Shown here one piece after another: positions 25,245 to 34,126 of a stretch of DNA of 64,000 nt (the first letter of the stretch is position 1; every line of letters starts with the position of its first letter). The notes under the pieces were generated by a model. That model made no database searches. It saw nothing but the letters and a program-made list of their open reading frames with translations, and was not told the origin of the DNA. The translations under genes were made by a program, and so were the position numbers. Source of the DNA: Gordonibacter sp034932485 (GTDB lineage: Bacteria; Actinomycetota; Coriobacteriia; Coriobacteriales; Eggerthellaceae); the NCBI GenBank assembly GCA_034932485.1, contig JAYFOQ010000034.1, positions 1-64,000 of the forward strand. Reading direction: 5' to 3'.

Positions 25245-26006
25245 CTAAAACTGGGGCATTTGGCTAAATATAAATAGGTATGTCATGCCAAGTACCGCAA
25301 TATGGGCGGGATAGTAGGCGTAGAAAAACCACTTTAAAGGTTTACCACGGGCTCCTTGGTAATTTGATAGTAGTGGAATAGTGAATGTACATCCAATAAA
25401 AGGGTAGAGTGCTTGAGGAAGATAATACCAGTCGTTTACGGTGATTACTTCCGTTATGAGGCTGCCTAACGTAGGAATACCTAAGGCAGCGATAGCAATT
25501 CCTACCGGCGCCATAACAGCACCGCGCTGGCCTCGAAGCACTTTGAATAGGTAGACCATAATTACACCGATAAAACCCCAATCACATGTAAGGCTACCTA
25601 TGATGGCGACGGTGAATAATATCCAGAAAACAACACGGTTTTTAACGTGATCATCGGCGTATAGAATACCTAAGCTAATAAGAAGAGTAATGAGTACATT
25701 TCCCATAGGAGAGAGAAATAAGCCATAAGGAACCTGTGCTACCAGAGCAAACAGGCCGAGTCGAAGCGCATATTTCTTCACGTTTGAGGTATGGAGGTAT
25801 CCTACTACCAAAAGAAAAGCCATTATAGGAAACGTGAAACCACCTGCACCGTATAGTACGCAAAGGGCGGGAAAGGGGAGTACGTCGTAAAAGATATTGG
25901 CCGTATGATTCATAGTCATCGCAATAATGGCAATAATTTTAAGAGAGAATGAGGTTATGCCTGCTGTACTTACCTTTGCCGCGTGATAACTATTATCTGG
26001 TGACAT
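25245..26006 (-). CDS. TraX-like membrane protein
   Basis: 253 residues, seven to eight predicted membrane segments. Matches the TraX family (first named for F-pilin N-acetylation): N-terminal FSLKIIAIIAMTMNHTANIFY, GGFTFPIMAFLLVVGYLHTSN, KKYALRLGLFALVAQVPYGL, and C-terminal WFFYAYYPAHIAVLGMTYLF. In chromosomes the family is probably an acyl- or acetyl-transferase of unknown substrate. ATG 26006 has GGGAG upstream. Divergent from the CPBP gene, 48 bp apart. A link to pilus modification is possible but unsupported. Confidence 0.85.
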   Translation of the reverse strand: MSPDNSYHAAKVSTAGITSFSLKIIAIIAMTMNHTANIFYDVLPFPALCVLYGAGGFTFPIMAFLLVVGYLHTSNVKKYALRLGLFALVAQVPYGLFLSPMGNVLITLLISLGILYADDHVKNRVVFWILFTVAIIGSLTCDWGFIGVIMVYLFKVLRGQRGAVMAPVGIAIAALGIPTLGSLITEVITVNDWYYLPQALYPFIGCTFTIPLLSNYQGARGKPLKWFFYAYYPAHIAVLGMTYLFIFSQMPQF

Positions 26007-26042
26007 AGGCTCCCTCGTTGTCGTAGCCAGTAAGCTATCGAT

Positions 26043-26048
26043 TATACT
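26043..26048 (+). promoter_or_regulatory. CPBP gene -10 box, leaderless arrangement
   Basis: TATACT whose expected start point falls on the A of ATG 26055. TTGTCG at 26018-26023 may be a -35 but is 19 bp away. No ribosome site precedes the ATG. Confidence 0.5.
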
Positions 26049-26054
26049 TGATGT

Positions 26055-26924
26055 ATGAATCTTTCAGGAACTCGCAAGCGTCATCCTCTCGCGTTTGTTG
26101 CTTTCGCAACCATCGTTACCGTAGTATGTTTTACTGTAGTTCCATCTGACACTTTAGAACAAACTTTTTTACAAACAGCACTTCTGGCTGTAAGTATGCT
26201 GATTTTACTAGCAATAACCCAACCTGCCGTACTGTCGCTCAGATATAGATGCGCATTTAAAGAAGAAGGAAAGAGCGCCTATCACAAGCGGAATTTTTTA
26301 TTTGTGGCAGTATTACTACTTGCCAACGGTTTATTTATTGGCGTTGTTACTGTCTTAAGGATACTGGGAGAAGTATCCAATGTAGAGTCTCCTGTGTTGG
26401 TGGTACCTACGTTTGCTCCAATTAGTAATATCGTACTTTTTGTGGCGTTATGTGTGGCTACCGGAATATTTGAAGAAGGCTTCTTCCGCGGTGTTCTTTC
26501 TTGCGGGTTTACTGACGCTTTACGTATGGAGGGTAAGGAAAACTTTGCGCTTCTAGGGGCCATTGTGTCGGCTTTTATATTTGGTTTTCTGCATGTAACA
26601 AGTGTTCCTCTTGGTATATCTCTTAATGAAGTGATGATTATGCAGCTTATTATGAAAACCATACAAGCCACTTTCTTCGGATTTATTATGTTAGCAGTGC
26701 TTTTTCGTACTGGCAATTTATGGATGGTAGCGACTTTGCACGCGGGGTTTAATATTCTTTCTATGGGTCCTGCATTTGTAGTTACGGGAATGATACCCTC
26801 AACGTATATTACAGGTGACCCAATCGACCTTGTGGTACTCATAGTAAGTGCCCTTCTCCTTGTCCCCCCCGTAGTTTATGCTTGGCGAATTCTTGTACGG
26901 TTGGCGCCTCTACGCGAACACTAG
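26055..26924 (+). CDS. CPBP family intramembrane metalloprotease
   Basis: 289 residues, about eight membrane segments. The Abi/CPBP (Rce1-like) motifs are present: EEGFFRGVL (motif 1, Glu-Glu-x3-Arg), FGFLHVTS (motif 2, His) and LHAGFNIL (motif 3, His and Asn). These residues form the membrane-embedded active site. Substrate unknown; family members act in prenyl-protein processing or bacteriocin immunity. No ribosome site; see the leaderless promoter entry. Convergent with nothing; a J-domain gene follows. Confidence 0.88.
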   Translation: MNLSGTRKRHPLAFVAFATIVTVVCFTVVPSDTLEQTFLQTALLAVSMLILLAITQPAVLSLRYRCAFKEEGKSAYHKRNFLFVAVLLLANGLFIGVVTVLRILGEVSNVESPVLVVPTFAPISNIVLFVALCVATGIFEEGFFRGVLSCGFTDALRMEGKENFALLGAIVSAFIFGFLHVTSVPLGISLNEVMIMQLIMKTIQATFFGFIMLAVLFRTGNLWMVATLHAGFNILSMGPAFVVTGMIPSTYITGDPIDLVVLIVSALLLVPPVVYAWRILVRLAPLREH

Positions 26925-27024
26925 CCCACGTACATTCTGTGTCGCTACCCTGTGTGGAGGGATCATTGTGTGGCGACGTGGTAGTATACTGCCTCGGAAA
27001 ACGATCACGACCATGCGGGGAGCG

Positions 27025-27606
27025 ATGAACCGAACTGAAGCGTTGCGTATCTTGGGCTTGGACGATGAGGCTACGTCCGAGGATATCAAGATAGCGTACA
27101 AGGAGACGGTGCAAATTTTGCATCCTGACCGTTTTGCGTCAAATAAAAAGCTTCAGGACCGGGCCACCGAGCAGTTTAAGAACTTGCAGGAAGCTTATGA
27201 ATACCTTACTAGTGGCAAGGGTGCTCGTAACGGAGCATCACGTGCCGCAACGTCGGGTACTTCTCGTGCGTCCTCTCGGAGTTATTCTGCGGCAAGTCAA
27301 GTGGAAGCTCGTATCGCTGGAATACAAGCAGCACGTACTCAGTTGGTGAAACAACGCGACGTATCTATGGATGAGCGCCGTAATGCTATTGCAATGACAG
27401 CCATTGGTGCCATTATTGCGTTGCTTGCTGGAAGACGTCCTTTTGGCATCCTGGGTTTTATTGCAGGTATTGCCGGTGCTGCTACAGTATGGGGTATTAT
27501 CCAAGTCGTTTCTTCTCAACGTAGCATCGGGATACTGAATGAGCATATTGCCGAACTGAACGCTGAGCAGCGTCGGTTGACTGATGAGTTAGAAGATTTG
27601 GAGTGA
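27025..27606 (+). CDS. J-domain membrane protein
   Basis: 193 residues. Residues 1-60 are a DnaJ domain (NRTEALRILGLDDEATSEDIKIAYKE) with the HPD tripeptide in LHPDRFAS, needed to stimulate DnaK. A Ser/Ala/Arg-rich linker follows, then a probable membrane hairpin (AIAMTAIGAIIALLAG and FGILGFIAGIAGAATVWGII), and a coiled C-terminal end (SIGILNEHIAELNAEQRRLTDELEDLE). No DnaJ zinc-finger or substrate domain, so it likely recruits DnaK to a membrane site. ATG 27025 has GGGGAG upstream; a longer frame to 26878 overlaps the CPBP gene. A TATACT box at 26985-26990 may be its promoter. Confidence 0.85.
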   Translation: MNRTEALRILGLDDEATSEDIKIAYKETVQILHPDRFASNKKLQDRATEQFKNLQEAYEYLTSGKGARNGASRAATSGTSRASSRSYSAASQVEARIAGIQAARTQLVKQRDVSMDERRNAIAMTAIGAIIALLAGRRPFGILGFIAGIAGAATVWGIIQVVSSQRSIGILNEHIAELNAEQRRLTDELEDLE

Positions 27607-27758
27607 CCGCATTTCAGCACCACAACCGGTAGCCTTTCCGCTTATGAACGGATAAAGTAACGGTTATTTTCCGGATTCGCCGGAAGGGGGTAAAGAATAT
27701 CACCCTCTACCTATTATCGGCAAGCAAGAACAGACAAAGAGAATCAGAAAGAAGTCGT

Positions 27759-29570
27759 ATGAAACAAGAGAGCATCCGTAACGTCGCTATTATCGCGCAC
27801 GTTGATCACGGTAAAACTACGATGGTTGATCGCCTACTGTATTCCAGTGGAGTATTCCGTGAGAACCAGCAGGTAGAGGAGCGTGTTCTAGACAGCAATG
27901 ATCAGGAACGCGAACGTGGCATTACTATCCTGTCAAAAAATATTTCCGTTACCTATAACGATGTAAAAATTAATGTTATTGATACGCCGGGCCATGCCGA
28001 CTTTGGTGGCGAGGTGGAGCGCGTGTTAAATATGGCTGACGGTGCTCTACTTATTGTCGATGCTTTTGAGGGACCTATGCCCCAAACTCGCTTTGTTCTC
28101 AAGCACGCGTTGGCTCAGGGTATGCGCATTGTTGTAGTTGTTAATAAGATTGACCGACCGGGTGCCCGTCCCGAAGAAGTGGTCGATGAGGTATTTGACC
28201 TTATGGTTGAGCTAGAGGCTACGGATTCTCAGTTAGATTTTCCGGTAATTTACGCTTCTGCTATGAATGGTTATGCCCGCTTCGCGCCTGATGACGAGAA
28301 CATGAATATGATTCCGTTGCTCGAGACTATTCTCAATGAGGTGCCAGCTCCCGATTGTGAGCCGAATGGCCCCGTGGCACTTCAGATATGTACTGTAGAC
28401 CACTCTAGCTTTGTTGGTCGTATTGGCGTGGGACGTTTGTATTCGGGCACCATCCACAAAGGTGAACAAGCTCTTGTTATTAAGAATGATGGAACCCGCT
28501 ATAACACCACTATTAAAGAGGTGTTTACGTTTGAGGAATTAGGCAAGAAGAAGCAACAGGAAGTACACGCAGGCGACATTGTGGCTGTAGTGGGCGTTGA
28601 TGATGCCGATATCGGCGATATGGTTACCAGCCGCGAGAACCCCGTGCGCCTTGATCCTATTCAAGTTGAAGAGCCTACGATGGCTATCGTGTTTGAGGCC
28701 TCCACAAGTCCTCTTGTTGGCCGCGAGGGTGATATTGTGGGCGCTCGCCAGCTTAAAGAGCGTCTTATGCGCGAGGCAGAGAGTAATATTTCTATGCGCA
28801 TTCAGGAGCTTGAGGATAAATCAGGCGTTGAAGTTGCTGGTCGTGGCGTACTTCATCTCTCTGTGTTGATGGAGACTATGCGCCGTGAGGGTTTTGAATT
28901 CCAGGTAGGACGCCCACGCGTTATTATCAAAAAGGATGATAACGGCAATAAGCTTGAGCCTATCGAGGAAGCGACGGTGGATGTACCTAGCGAGTATGCA
29001 GGTAAGGCTATCGAAGTGTTCGGCAGCGCTGGTGGCGAGATGACCGATATGTTCCAGCGTGGTGAATCTACCCACGTAGTGTTTAAAATTCCTTCGCGTG
29101 GCACGATGGGTCTACGTACTCGTCTCCTCAATGTAACGCGTGGAGAGGCTGTTATGTTCCATCACTTTAGCGAGTACGGTCCATTCCGTGGCGATTTCGG
29201 AGGTCGCAAGAATGGTTCAATGATTGCTATGGCCACGGAAAAAAGTGTCGCTTATGCGCTCGATGCACTTCAGCAGCGTGGCCGCTTGTTTGTTTCCCCT
29301 GGCGAAGAATGTTATGAAGGCATGCTTGTGGGTGAGTCGGCTAAGGAAGGCGATATGGTAGTTAACGTGGCCAAGTCGAAACAGTTGGGCAACCAGCGCT
29401 CGTCTGGTGCCGATAAAGCCATTCAGTTGGTCCCTCCCGTTACCTTTACGCTCGAGGAAGCTCTCGAATACATTGAAGACGATGAACTGGTAGAGGTAAC
29501 GCCGCAAAATATTCGTTTGCGCAAGCGTATACTCTCGTCCGTCGAACGTAAAAAGGCAAATAAAAATTAA
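27759..29570 (+). CDS. typA: Translational GTPase TypA/BipA
   Basis: 603 residues, normal length. A ribosome-binding GTPase involved in 50S assembly and stress adaptation. Seen: G1 AHVDHGKTT, switch region DSNDQERERGITI, G3 DTPGHADFGGEVER, G4 NKIDRPGARP, then elongation-factor domains II, III and V, and the TypA-specific C-terminal domain (NVAKSKQLGNQRSSGADKA). Single gene with its own terminator. Confidence 0.96.
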   Translation: MKQESIRNVAIIAHVDHGKTTMVDRLLYSSGVFRENQQVEERVLDSNDQERERGITILSKNISVTYNDVKINVIDTPGHADFGGEVERVLNMADGALLIVDAFEGPMPQTRFVLKHALAQGMRIVVVVNKIDRPGARPEEVVDEVFDLMVELEATDSQLDFPVIYASAMNGYARFAPDDENMNMIPLLETILNEVPAPDCEPNGPVALQICTVDHSSFVGRIGVGRLYSGTIHKGEQALVIKNDGTRYNTTIKEVFTFEELGKKKQQEVHAGDIVAVVGVDDADIGDMVTSRENPVRLDPIQVEEPTMAIVFEASTSPLVGREGDIVGARQLKERLMREAESNISMRIQELEDKSGVEVAGRGVLHLSVLMETMRREGFEFQVGRPRVIIKKDDNGNKLEPIEEATVDVPSEYAGKAIEVFGSAGGEMTDMFQRGESTHVVFKIPSRGTMGLRTRLLNVTRGEAVMFHHFSEYGPFRGDFGGRKNGSMIAMATEKSVAYALDALQQRGRLFVSPGEECYEGMLVGESAKEGDMVVNVAKSKQLGNQRSSGADKAIQLVPPVTFTLEEALEYIEDDELVEVTPQNIRLRKRILSSVERKKANKN

Positions 29571-29575
29571 GTGCG

Positions 29576-29606
29576 AGCCGCCGGTTGAAGAGCCGGCGGC
29601 TTTTTT
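29576..29606 (+). terminator. Terminator after typA
   Basis: AGCCGCCGG/CCGGCGGCT stem (29576-29584 with 29593-29601) followed by six T. Confidence 0.9.
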
Positions 29607-29770
29607 ATGAGCCCATTACGCATCTCTCAATACGTTCGGGGTTCATGAATCGAAAGTGGGCTTATTGTGCATCGTGTCAGCCTCATTTGGTGGGTGTGCG
29701 AGAATACAGCGCATAGTAACGTATTCATGTTTGGCAGTACTTGAGCCGGCATGTTCGAGGGAAGGGTTCT

Positions 29771-31003
29771 ATGAAGACTGCGAACATCATAAAAGCCGTA
29801 TGCGTTGCGAGCTTAGCTGCAACGTGTGTTTGGAGCCTAGCTGGCTGTACGTCAGCTGGTACTTCCAGTTCCACAACGGGCGGCATTGCGGCTACGGTCA
29901 ATGGATCTGAAGTAGCCGAGGATGACGTAACGGCTATGATCGAAAGTATCCGCAGCCAAATGGGCGCGGAAACCGAAGACGCTTGGGGCAAATGGCTTGC
30001 TGAAAATAGTATGACCCCCATTTCGGTGCGTGAGGAGATGATCGACTCGTTTGCCCAACAAGAGCTGATTAAGCAAGGGGCTAAGGAGAAGAATATTACA
30101 GTCGACGGATCAGAAGTTGATGCCATCATTAGTAGCACAAAGGCTCAGTTCGATAACGATGATGAGAAGTGGAAGGCGGCTCTTTCTCAGGCTGGTTACA
30201 CGGAAGATAAGTATCGTGAGATGATAGAAAATCAGCTTATTCAGAAGAAATTTTCTGAGAGTTTTGCCTCCGATGAGGAGCCTAGCCAAGAAGACTTACT
30301 GCAGTACTCCCAGATGTATGCCTCTGCTTACGATGGCGCAAAACGATCGTCTCATATCCTGTTCGAAACCGGTGATGAATCAACTGCTCAAAACGTACTT
30401 GACCAAATCAACGCCGGTCAGCTTGACTTTGCTGAAGCTGCAAAACAATATTCTAAGGATGGCAGCGCCAGTAAGGGTGGCGATGTTGGTTGGGATAAGA
30501 TGAGCCAATTTGTTACTGAATATACCGATGCACTTAATGGTTTACAAAAAGACCAGGTAAGCGGTTTGGTAACCAGTAAGTATGGTATTCATATTATTAA
30601 GTGTACCGACGTATTTAATGCCCCCAAGGAGAAGAGTGCTGACGGTACTGAAACGGTGAAGATCACGAGTATTGATCAGATACCAGCCGAGTTCTTGACC
30701 ACTATTAAGTCGTCGCTGAAGCAACAAAAGCAGAGCGAAGCATTTAAGGCTTGGCTTGCTGAATATAAGGAAAAAGCTGATATTAAAATCAACGAGATGC
30801 CAGCGGGTCTTCCCTATGCGGTAGATATGTCTAAGTATCCAGCACCCACTAATACGGAGGGATCTGGAACGGCTACGACAGATGGCACCAACCAAGGCAC
30901 GACGGAAAATAATCAGAGTAATGCGAGTGGCGATGCTTCTACCAATCAACCGACAGAGGGCAGTAATTCAGGATCTCAACAACCTTCCGAAGCTGCAAAT
31001 TAG
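29771..31003 (+). CDS. Parvulin-type peptidyl-prolyl isomerase lipoprotein (PrsA/SurA-like foldase)
   Basis: 410 residues. N-terminal lipoprotein signal with lipobox LAGC at about residue 28. A SurA_N-like chaperone segment follows (ATVNGSEVAEDDVTAMIESI, LIKQGAKEKNITV), then a parvulin domain (SSHILFETGD ... FAEAAKQYSKDGSASKGGDVGW ... ALNGLQKDQVSGLVTSKYGIHIIK). The last 60 residues are a low-complexity Thr/Asn/Gln/Ser tail. Extracytoplasmic folding of exported proteins, plausibly including the pilus and wall proteins. Start at ATG 29771 (GGAAGGG upstream); the frame is open to 29741. Confidence 0.92.
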   Translation: MKTANIIKAVCVASLAATCVWSLAGCTSAGTSSSTTGGIAATVNGSEVAEDDVTAMIESIRSQMGAETEDAWGKWLAENSMTPISVREEMIDSFAQQELIKQGAKEKNITVDGSEVDAIISSTKAQFDNDDEKWKAALSQAGYTEDKYREMIENQLIQKKFSESFASDEEPSQEDLLQYSQMYASAYDGAKRSSHILFETGDESTAQNVLDQINAGQLDFAEAAKQYSKDGSASKGGDVGWDKMSQFVTEYTDALNGLQKDQVSGLVTSKYGIHIIKCTDVFNAPKEKSADGTETVKITSIDQIPAEFLTTIKSSLKQQKQSEAFKAWLAEYKEKADIKINEMPAGLPYAVDMSKYPAPTNTEGSGTATTDGTNQGTTENNQSNASGDASTNQPTEGSNSGSQQPSEAAN

Positions 31004-31038
31004 GTTAACGCAAAAGTTTTTTGTTTTGAAGTAAGGAG

Positions 31039-31075
31039 AAAGATGCTCATGGAATATTCTGTGGGCATCTTTTTT
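31039..31075 (+). terminator. Terminator after foldase gene
   Basis: AAAGATGC/GCATCTTT stem (31039-31046 with 31065-31072), imperfectly paired loop, T run to 31075. Confidence 0.75.
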
Positions 31076-31089
31076 GCATCATGATCTTC

Positions 31090-31118
31090 TTGTGACGGTA
31101 GTTGAGCTGTTGTATACT
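31090..31118 (+). promoter_or_regulatory. tRNA-Ser promoter
   Basis: -35 TTGTGA (31090-31095), 17-bp spacer, -10 TATACT (31113-31118), about 54 bp before the first tRNA-Ser. Confidence 0.65.
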
Positions 31119-31171
31119 ACGTAGCTGCTGCATGAGCGCTTCTGATACGAGCATGCTGCTTTTAGTGAAGC

Positions 31172-31263
<92 letters not shown>

Positions 31264-31377
31264 GAAGAACCACGCGTTTTAACGCGAGATTATAAAGACG
31301 AAATTGCTTTATCCGGCGGGTATTATTCGTCGAAGCCTCAAAGGCCGCATAGGAAACCGAAGCGGTCTACCCCACGC

Positions 31378-31470
31378 GGAGGGGTGGCAGAGTGGTTGAA
31401 TGCGGCGGTCTCGAAAACCGTTTTACCCGTAACCCGGGTAACGAGGGTTCGAATCCCTCCTCCTCCGCCA
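31378..31470 (+). tRNA. tRNA-Ser (anticodon CGA)
   Basis: Acceptor GGAGGGG/CTCCTCC (one wobble), anticodon loop CTCGAAA, long variable arm (ACCCGTAACCCGGGT), T-loop GGTTCGAATCC, encoded CCA at 31468-31470. 114 bp after the first tRNA-Ser. Confidence 0.96.
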
Positions 31471-31482
31471 GTTAATTTTTCG

Positions 31483-31503
31483 GCGCCGTTAGGCGCTTTT
31501 TTT
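31483..31503 (+). terminator. Terminator after tRNA-Ser genes
   Basis: GCGCC/GGCGC stem (31483-31487 with 31492-31496), 4-nt loop, seven T. Confidence 0.8.
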
Positions 31504-31643
31504 GTTGCCTGGCTCTCTGTCGGTTGGTCTACGGTTTCGGGGCAGCTGTTGGCTTGCGGTACTGCCCGTACTATCATGTTCGTAGCTTCTACGCTTATGC
31601 CGCGTTTCTGCGGCCGATTCGTCCAAGAATGGGGTTGATAGTT

Positions 31644-32060
31644 ATGTGGATATGCCCCCGGTGCGACCGCACTTTCAAAAATACCGATCAAGACCACTTC
31701 TGCATTGATCTTTCGGAAGTGGACGAGTATATCGCCGAGCAGCCGAACGAGGTACAACCGCTGCTGCAGAGCGTGCGTTCTACCATACGTGCGGCGGCGC
31801 CCGACGCTATAGAGAAGATATCGTGGCGCATGCCCACATTCTGGCAAGGGGAGAACCTCGTCCACTTCGCTGCGTTCAAGAAGCATATAGGCATTTACCC
31901 CGGTTCTGAGGCTATGATGTCGTTTGCCGATCGCCTCAAAGGCTACAAGACCAGTAAAGGTGCCTTACAACTTCCCCTCAATAAACCGCTCGACCTTGAA
32001 TTGGTGGGCGACCTAACGCGCTGGCGCGTTCGCCAAGTGGAGGAGAGGGCCCGGTCGTAA
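31644..32060 (+). CDS. DUF1801 domain protein with N-terminal zinc ribbon
   Basis: 138 residues. N-terminal putative zinc-binding segment WICPRCDRTFKNTDQDHFC (C-x2-C plus His/Cys), then the DUF1801/YdhG fold: VQPLLQSVRSTIRAAAPDAIEKISWRMPTFWQGENLVHFAAFKKHIGIYPG ... GAL-type QLPLNKPL motif. Function unknown; the fold relates to lipid/ligand-binding helix-grip proteins. Start at ATG 31644 is the best fit to the Cys motif; ATG 31629 is an alternative. First gene of the GC-rich block after the tRNA-Ser pair. Confidence 0.8.
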   Translation: MWICPRCDRTFKNTDQDHFCIDLSEVDEYIAEQPNEVQPLLQSVRSTIRAAAPDAIEKISWRMPTFWQGENLVHFAAFKKHIGIYPGSEAMMSFADRLKGYKTSKGALQLPLNKPLDLELVGDLTRWRVRQVEERARS

Positions 32061-32189
32061 CGCGCTTGCGCCCTTTTTCGACGGCGTCGTCACGCCTGCA
32101 TTAATCTCATCTTAATACCCCTCGGGGCACCTTAACAGTGTCCTTATTCGTTTCCCCGTATTCTCTAAGACGTTTTATCGGATACGTCT

Positions 32190-32217
32190 GCCCGCGCGCC
32201 CATCGAGGGTCGCGGGC
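32190..32217 (+). promoter_or_regulatory. GC-rich hairpin in the kdp leader
   Basis: GCCCGCG/CGCGGGC arms (32190-32196 with 32211-32217) about 25 bp before kdpF. No T run and it does not match a riboswitch I know. The remaining 32061-32189 gap shows no gene. Confidence 0.35.
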
Positions 32218-32242
32218 GCTCAGAGAACAAGGAAGGAAACTG

Positions 32243-32332
32243 ATGGAACTCGTAACCGGCCTAGTCGGGGGATTGAGCGTGGCAGTGACGCTCTATCTTT
32301 TCTACATCCTGCTCAAGGGAGGTGATGAGTAA
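32243..32332 (+). CDS. kdpF: K(+)-transporting ATPase small subunit KdpF
   Basis: 29 residues (MELVTGLVGGLSVAVTLYLF...), a single membrane helix ending GGDE. KdpF is a tiny lipid-like stabiliser of the KdpABC complex. AAGGAAGG precedes ATG 32243, and its TAA overlaps the kdpA ATG (TAATG). The frame is open upstream to 32138 but that is leader. Confidence 0.9.
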   Translation: MELVTGLVGGLSVAVTLYLFYILLKGGDE

Positions 32333-34110
32333 TGACGGAAGAGTTGTTCGAATACGCGGCGTATATGGCTCTGCTTATTGCGCTCGCGTTGCCGCTGTCT
32401 GGTTACCTCAATAAAGTCATGGCGGGCGAGAAGACTGTATTGTCACGTGTGCTCGTGCCTGTCGAGAATTTCATCTACCGCGGTGTGCGCATCGATAAGA
32501 ACGAGGGCATGAACTGGAAGCGCTACCTGGTGAACGCGCTGGTGTTCTCGGTTGTGTCGTTCGTTGGCCTGTTCGCTATTCTGATGCTGCAAGGCATCCT
32601 GCCGTTCAACCCCGAAGGCTTGCCGGGTCTTTCCTGGCACCTCGCGTTCAATACAGCGGCGAGTTTCGTGTCGAACACGAACTGGCAGTCTTACAGCGGC
32701 GAATCGGCGCTCAGTTATTTCTCTCAGGCCCTCGGCCTGACGGTGCAGAATTTCGTGACGCCCGCTGTGGGCATGGCAGTGCTGTTCGCGCTGTTCCGTG
32801 GCATTGTCAGCGAGGGAAAGATGAGCTTGGGCAACTTCTGGACGGATGTGACGCGTGCCGTGCTGTTCGTGCTGCTGCCGTTATCGCTCGTGATGGCTAT
32901 CGTCGATGTAGCGCAAGGCTCGCCCCAGAATCTGAACGATTACGATACGGTCGAGCTGCTTGAGCCTGTGGGTATTGATGCAAACGGCAACGTGATTGAT
33001 GCCGATGACCCTGCGGCGGTACAGACGGTCATGCAGGGGGCTATTCCCCTCGGGCCCCAAGCCAGCCAGGTTGCCATCAAGCAGCTGGGAACGAACGGCG
33101 GCGGCTATAACGGCGTGAACTCGGCAAGTCCGCTTGAGAATCCCACTCCGCTGACGAACCTCATCCAGTGCATATCGCTGCTGCTCATTCCCATGGCTCT
33201 TGTATTCAGCTTCGGCCGCTTCGTGGGCGACCGCCGTCAAGGACGCGCCCTGTTCGCCGCGATGTTCGCCCTGCTCTTGGTGGGCCTGGTGGTTATCGGG
33301 TTCTTCGAACTGGCGGGAACGCCGCAACTGGCGCAGGATGGTGCCGTCTACATGGGTATGACCGACCAGTCGGGCGGCAACATGGAGGGCAAAGAGACGC
33401 GCCTGGGCGTAACCGACTCGTCCATCTGGGCTGCTTTCACCACCTCGGTGTCGAACGGCTCGGTCAACTCCATGCACGACAGCTTCACTCCCATCGGCGG
33501 CATGATCCCCATGATCCTCATGGCCCTGGGCGAGATCGCGTTCGGCGGCGTGGGTTGCGGCCTGTACTCCATGATCGGTTTCGTCATCCTCACGGTGTTC
33601 ATCGCGGGGTTGATGGTGGGCCGCACGCCCGAGTACCTGGGGAAGAAGATCGGCCCCAAGGAGATGCGCATGGCCATTGTTCTGTGCATTACCACGCCGG
33701 TGGTCATTTTGATAGGCGCCGGAGTCATGTGCCTCGATCCCGTTACCGTGGACAGCCTGAACAACTCAGGTGCACACGGCTTCTCCGAAGTGTTGTACGC
33801 GGCCATCTCGGCGGGCGGCAACAACGGCTCGGCGTTCGCGGGTTTCAATGCCAACACACCGGTAATCAACTCCGTGTTGGGATTGGAGATGCTGGCGAAC
33901 CGCTTTATTCCCTTAGCGGCTACACTCGTTCTTGCCGGAAGTCTCTGTAAGCGCAAGAAGGTGGCAACGAGCGCCGGCACGCTTTCTACCAGCAACGCCA
34001 TGTTCGTGTTCCTGCTTCTTCTGATCATACTGCTGGTTGGTGCTCTCTCGATGTTCCCAGCATTGGCGTTGGGTCCCATCGCTGAGCAACTCCAGATGGT
34101 ACTGGGTTAG
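32332..34110 (+). CDS. kdpA: Potassium-transporting ATPase subunit KdpA
   Basis: 592 residues, slightly longer than the usual about 560. Channel-like membrane subunit that selects K+. Seen: selectivity-filter repeats NTNWQSYSGESALSYF, GTNGGGYNGVNSASPLENP, and GGNNGSAFAGFNANTP, and about ten hydrophobic segments. Operon kdpFABC; translationally coupled to kdpF by overlap and 16 bp before kdpB. Markedly GC-rich with GC-ending codons compared with flanking genes. Confidence 0.97.
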   Translation: MTEELFEYAAYMALLIALALPLSGYLNKVMAGEKTVLSRVLVPVENFIYRGVRIDKNEGMNWKRYLVNALVFSVVSFVGLFAILMLQGILPFNPEGLPGLSWHLAFNTAASFVSNTNWQSYSGESALSYFSQALGLTVQNFVTPAVGMAVLFALFRGIVSEGKMSLGNFWTDVTRAVLFVLLPLSLVMAIVDVAQGSPQNLNDYDTVELLEPVGIDANGNVIDADDPAAVQTVMQGAIPLGPQASQVAIKQLGTNGGGYNGVNSASPLENPTPLTNLIQCISLLLIPMALVFSFGRFVGDRRQGRALFAAMFALLLVGLVVIGFFELAGTPQLAQDGAVYMGMTDQSGGNMEGKETRLGVTDSSIWAAFTTSVSNGSVNSMHDSFTPIGGMIPMILMALGEIAFGGVGCGLYSMIGFVILTVFIAGLMVGRTPEYLGKKIGPKEMRMAIVLCITTPVVILIGAGVMCLDPVTVDSLNNSGAHGFSEVLYAAISAGGNNGSAFAGFNANTPVINSVLGLEMLANRFIPLAATLVLAGSLCKRKKVATSAGTLSTSNAMFVFLLLLIILLVGALSMFPALALGPIAEQLQMVLG

Positions 34111-34126
34111 GTAGGGGGAAGGGAAA

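Noticed and set aside
32061..32242. c-di-AMP (ydaO) or other known riboswitch before kdp
   Set aside because: The GC-rich hairpin and surrounding bases do not show the conserved elements I know for that class.
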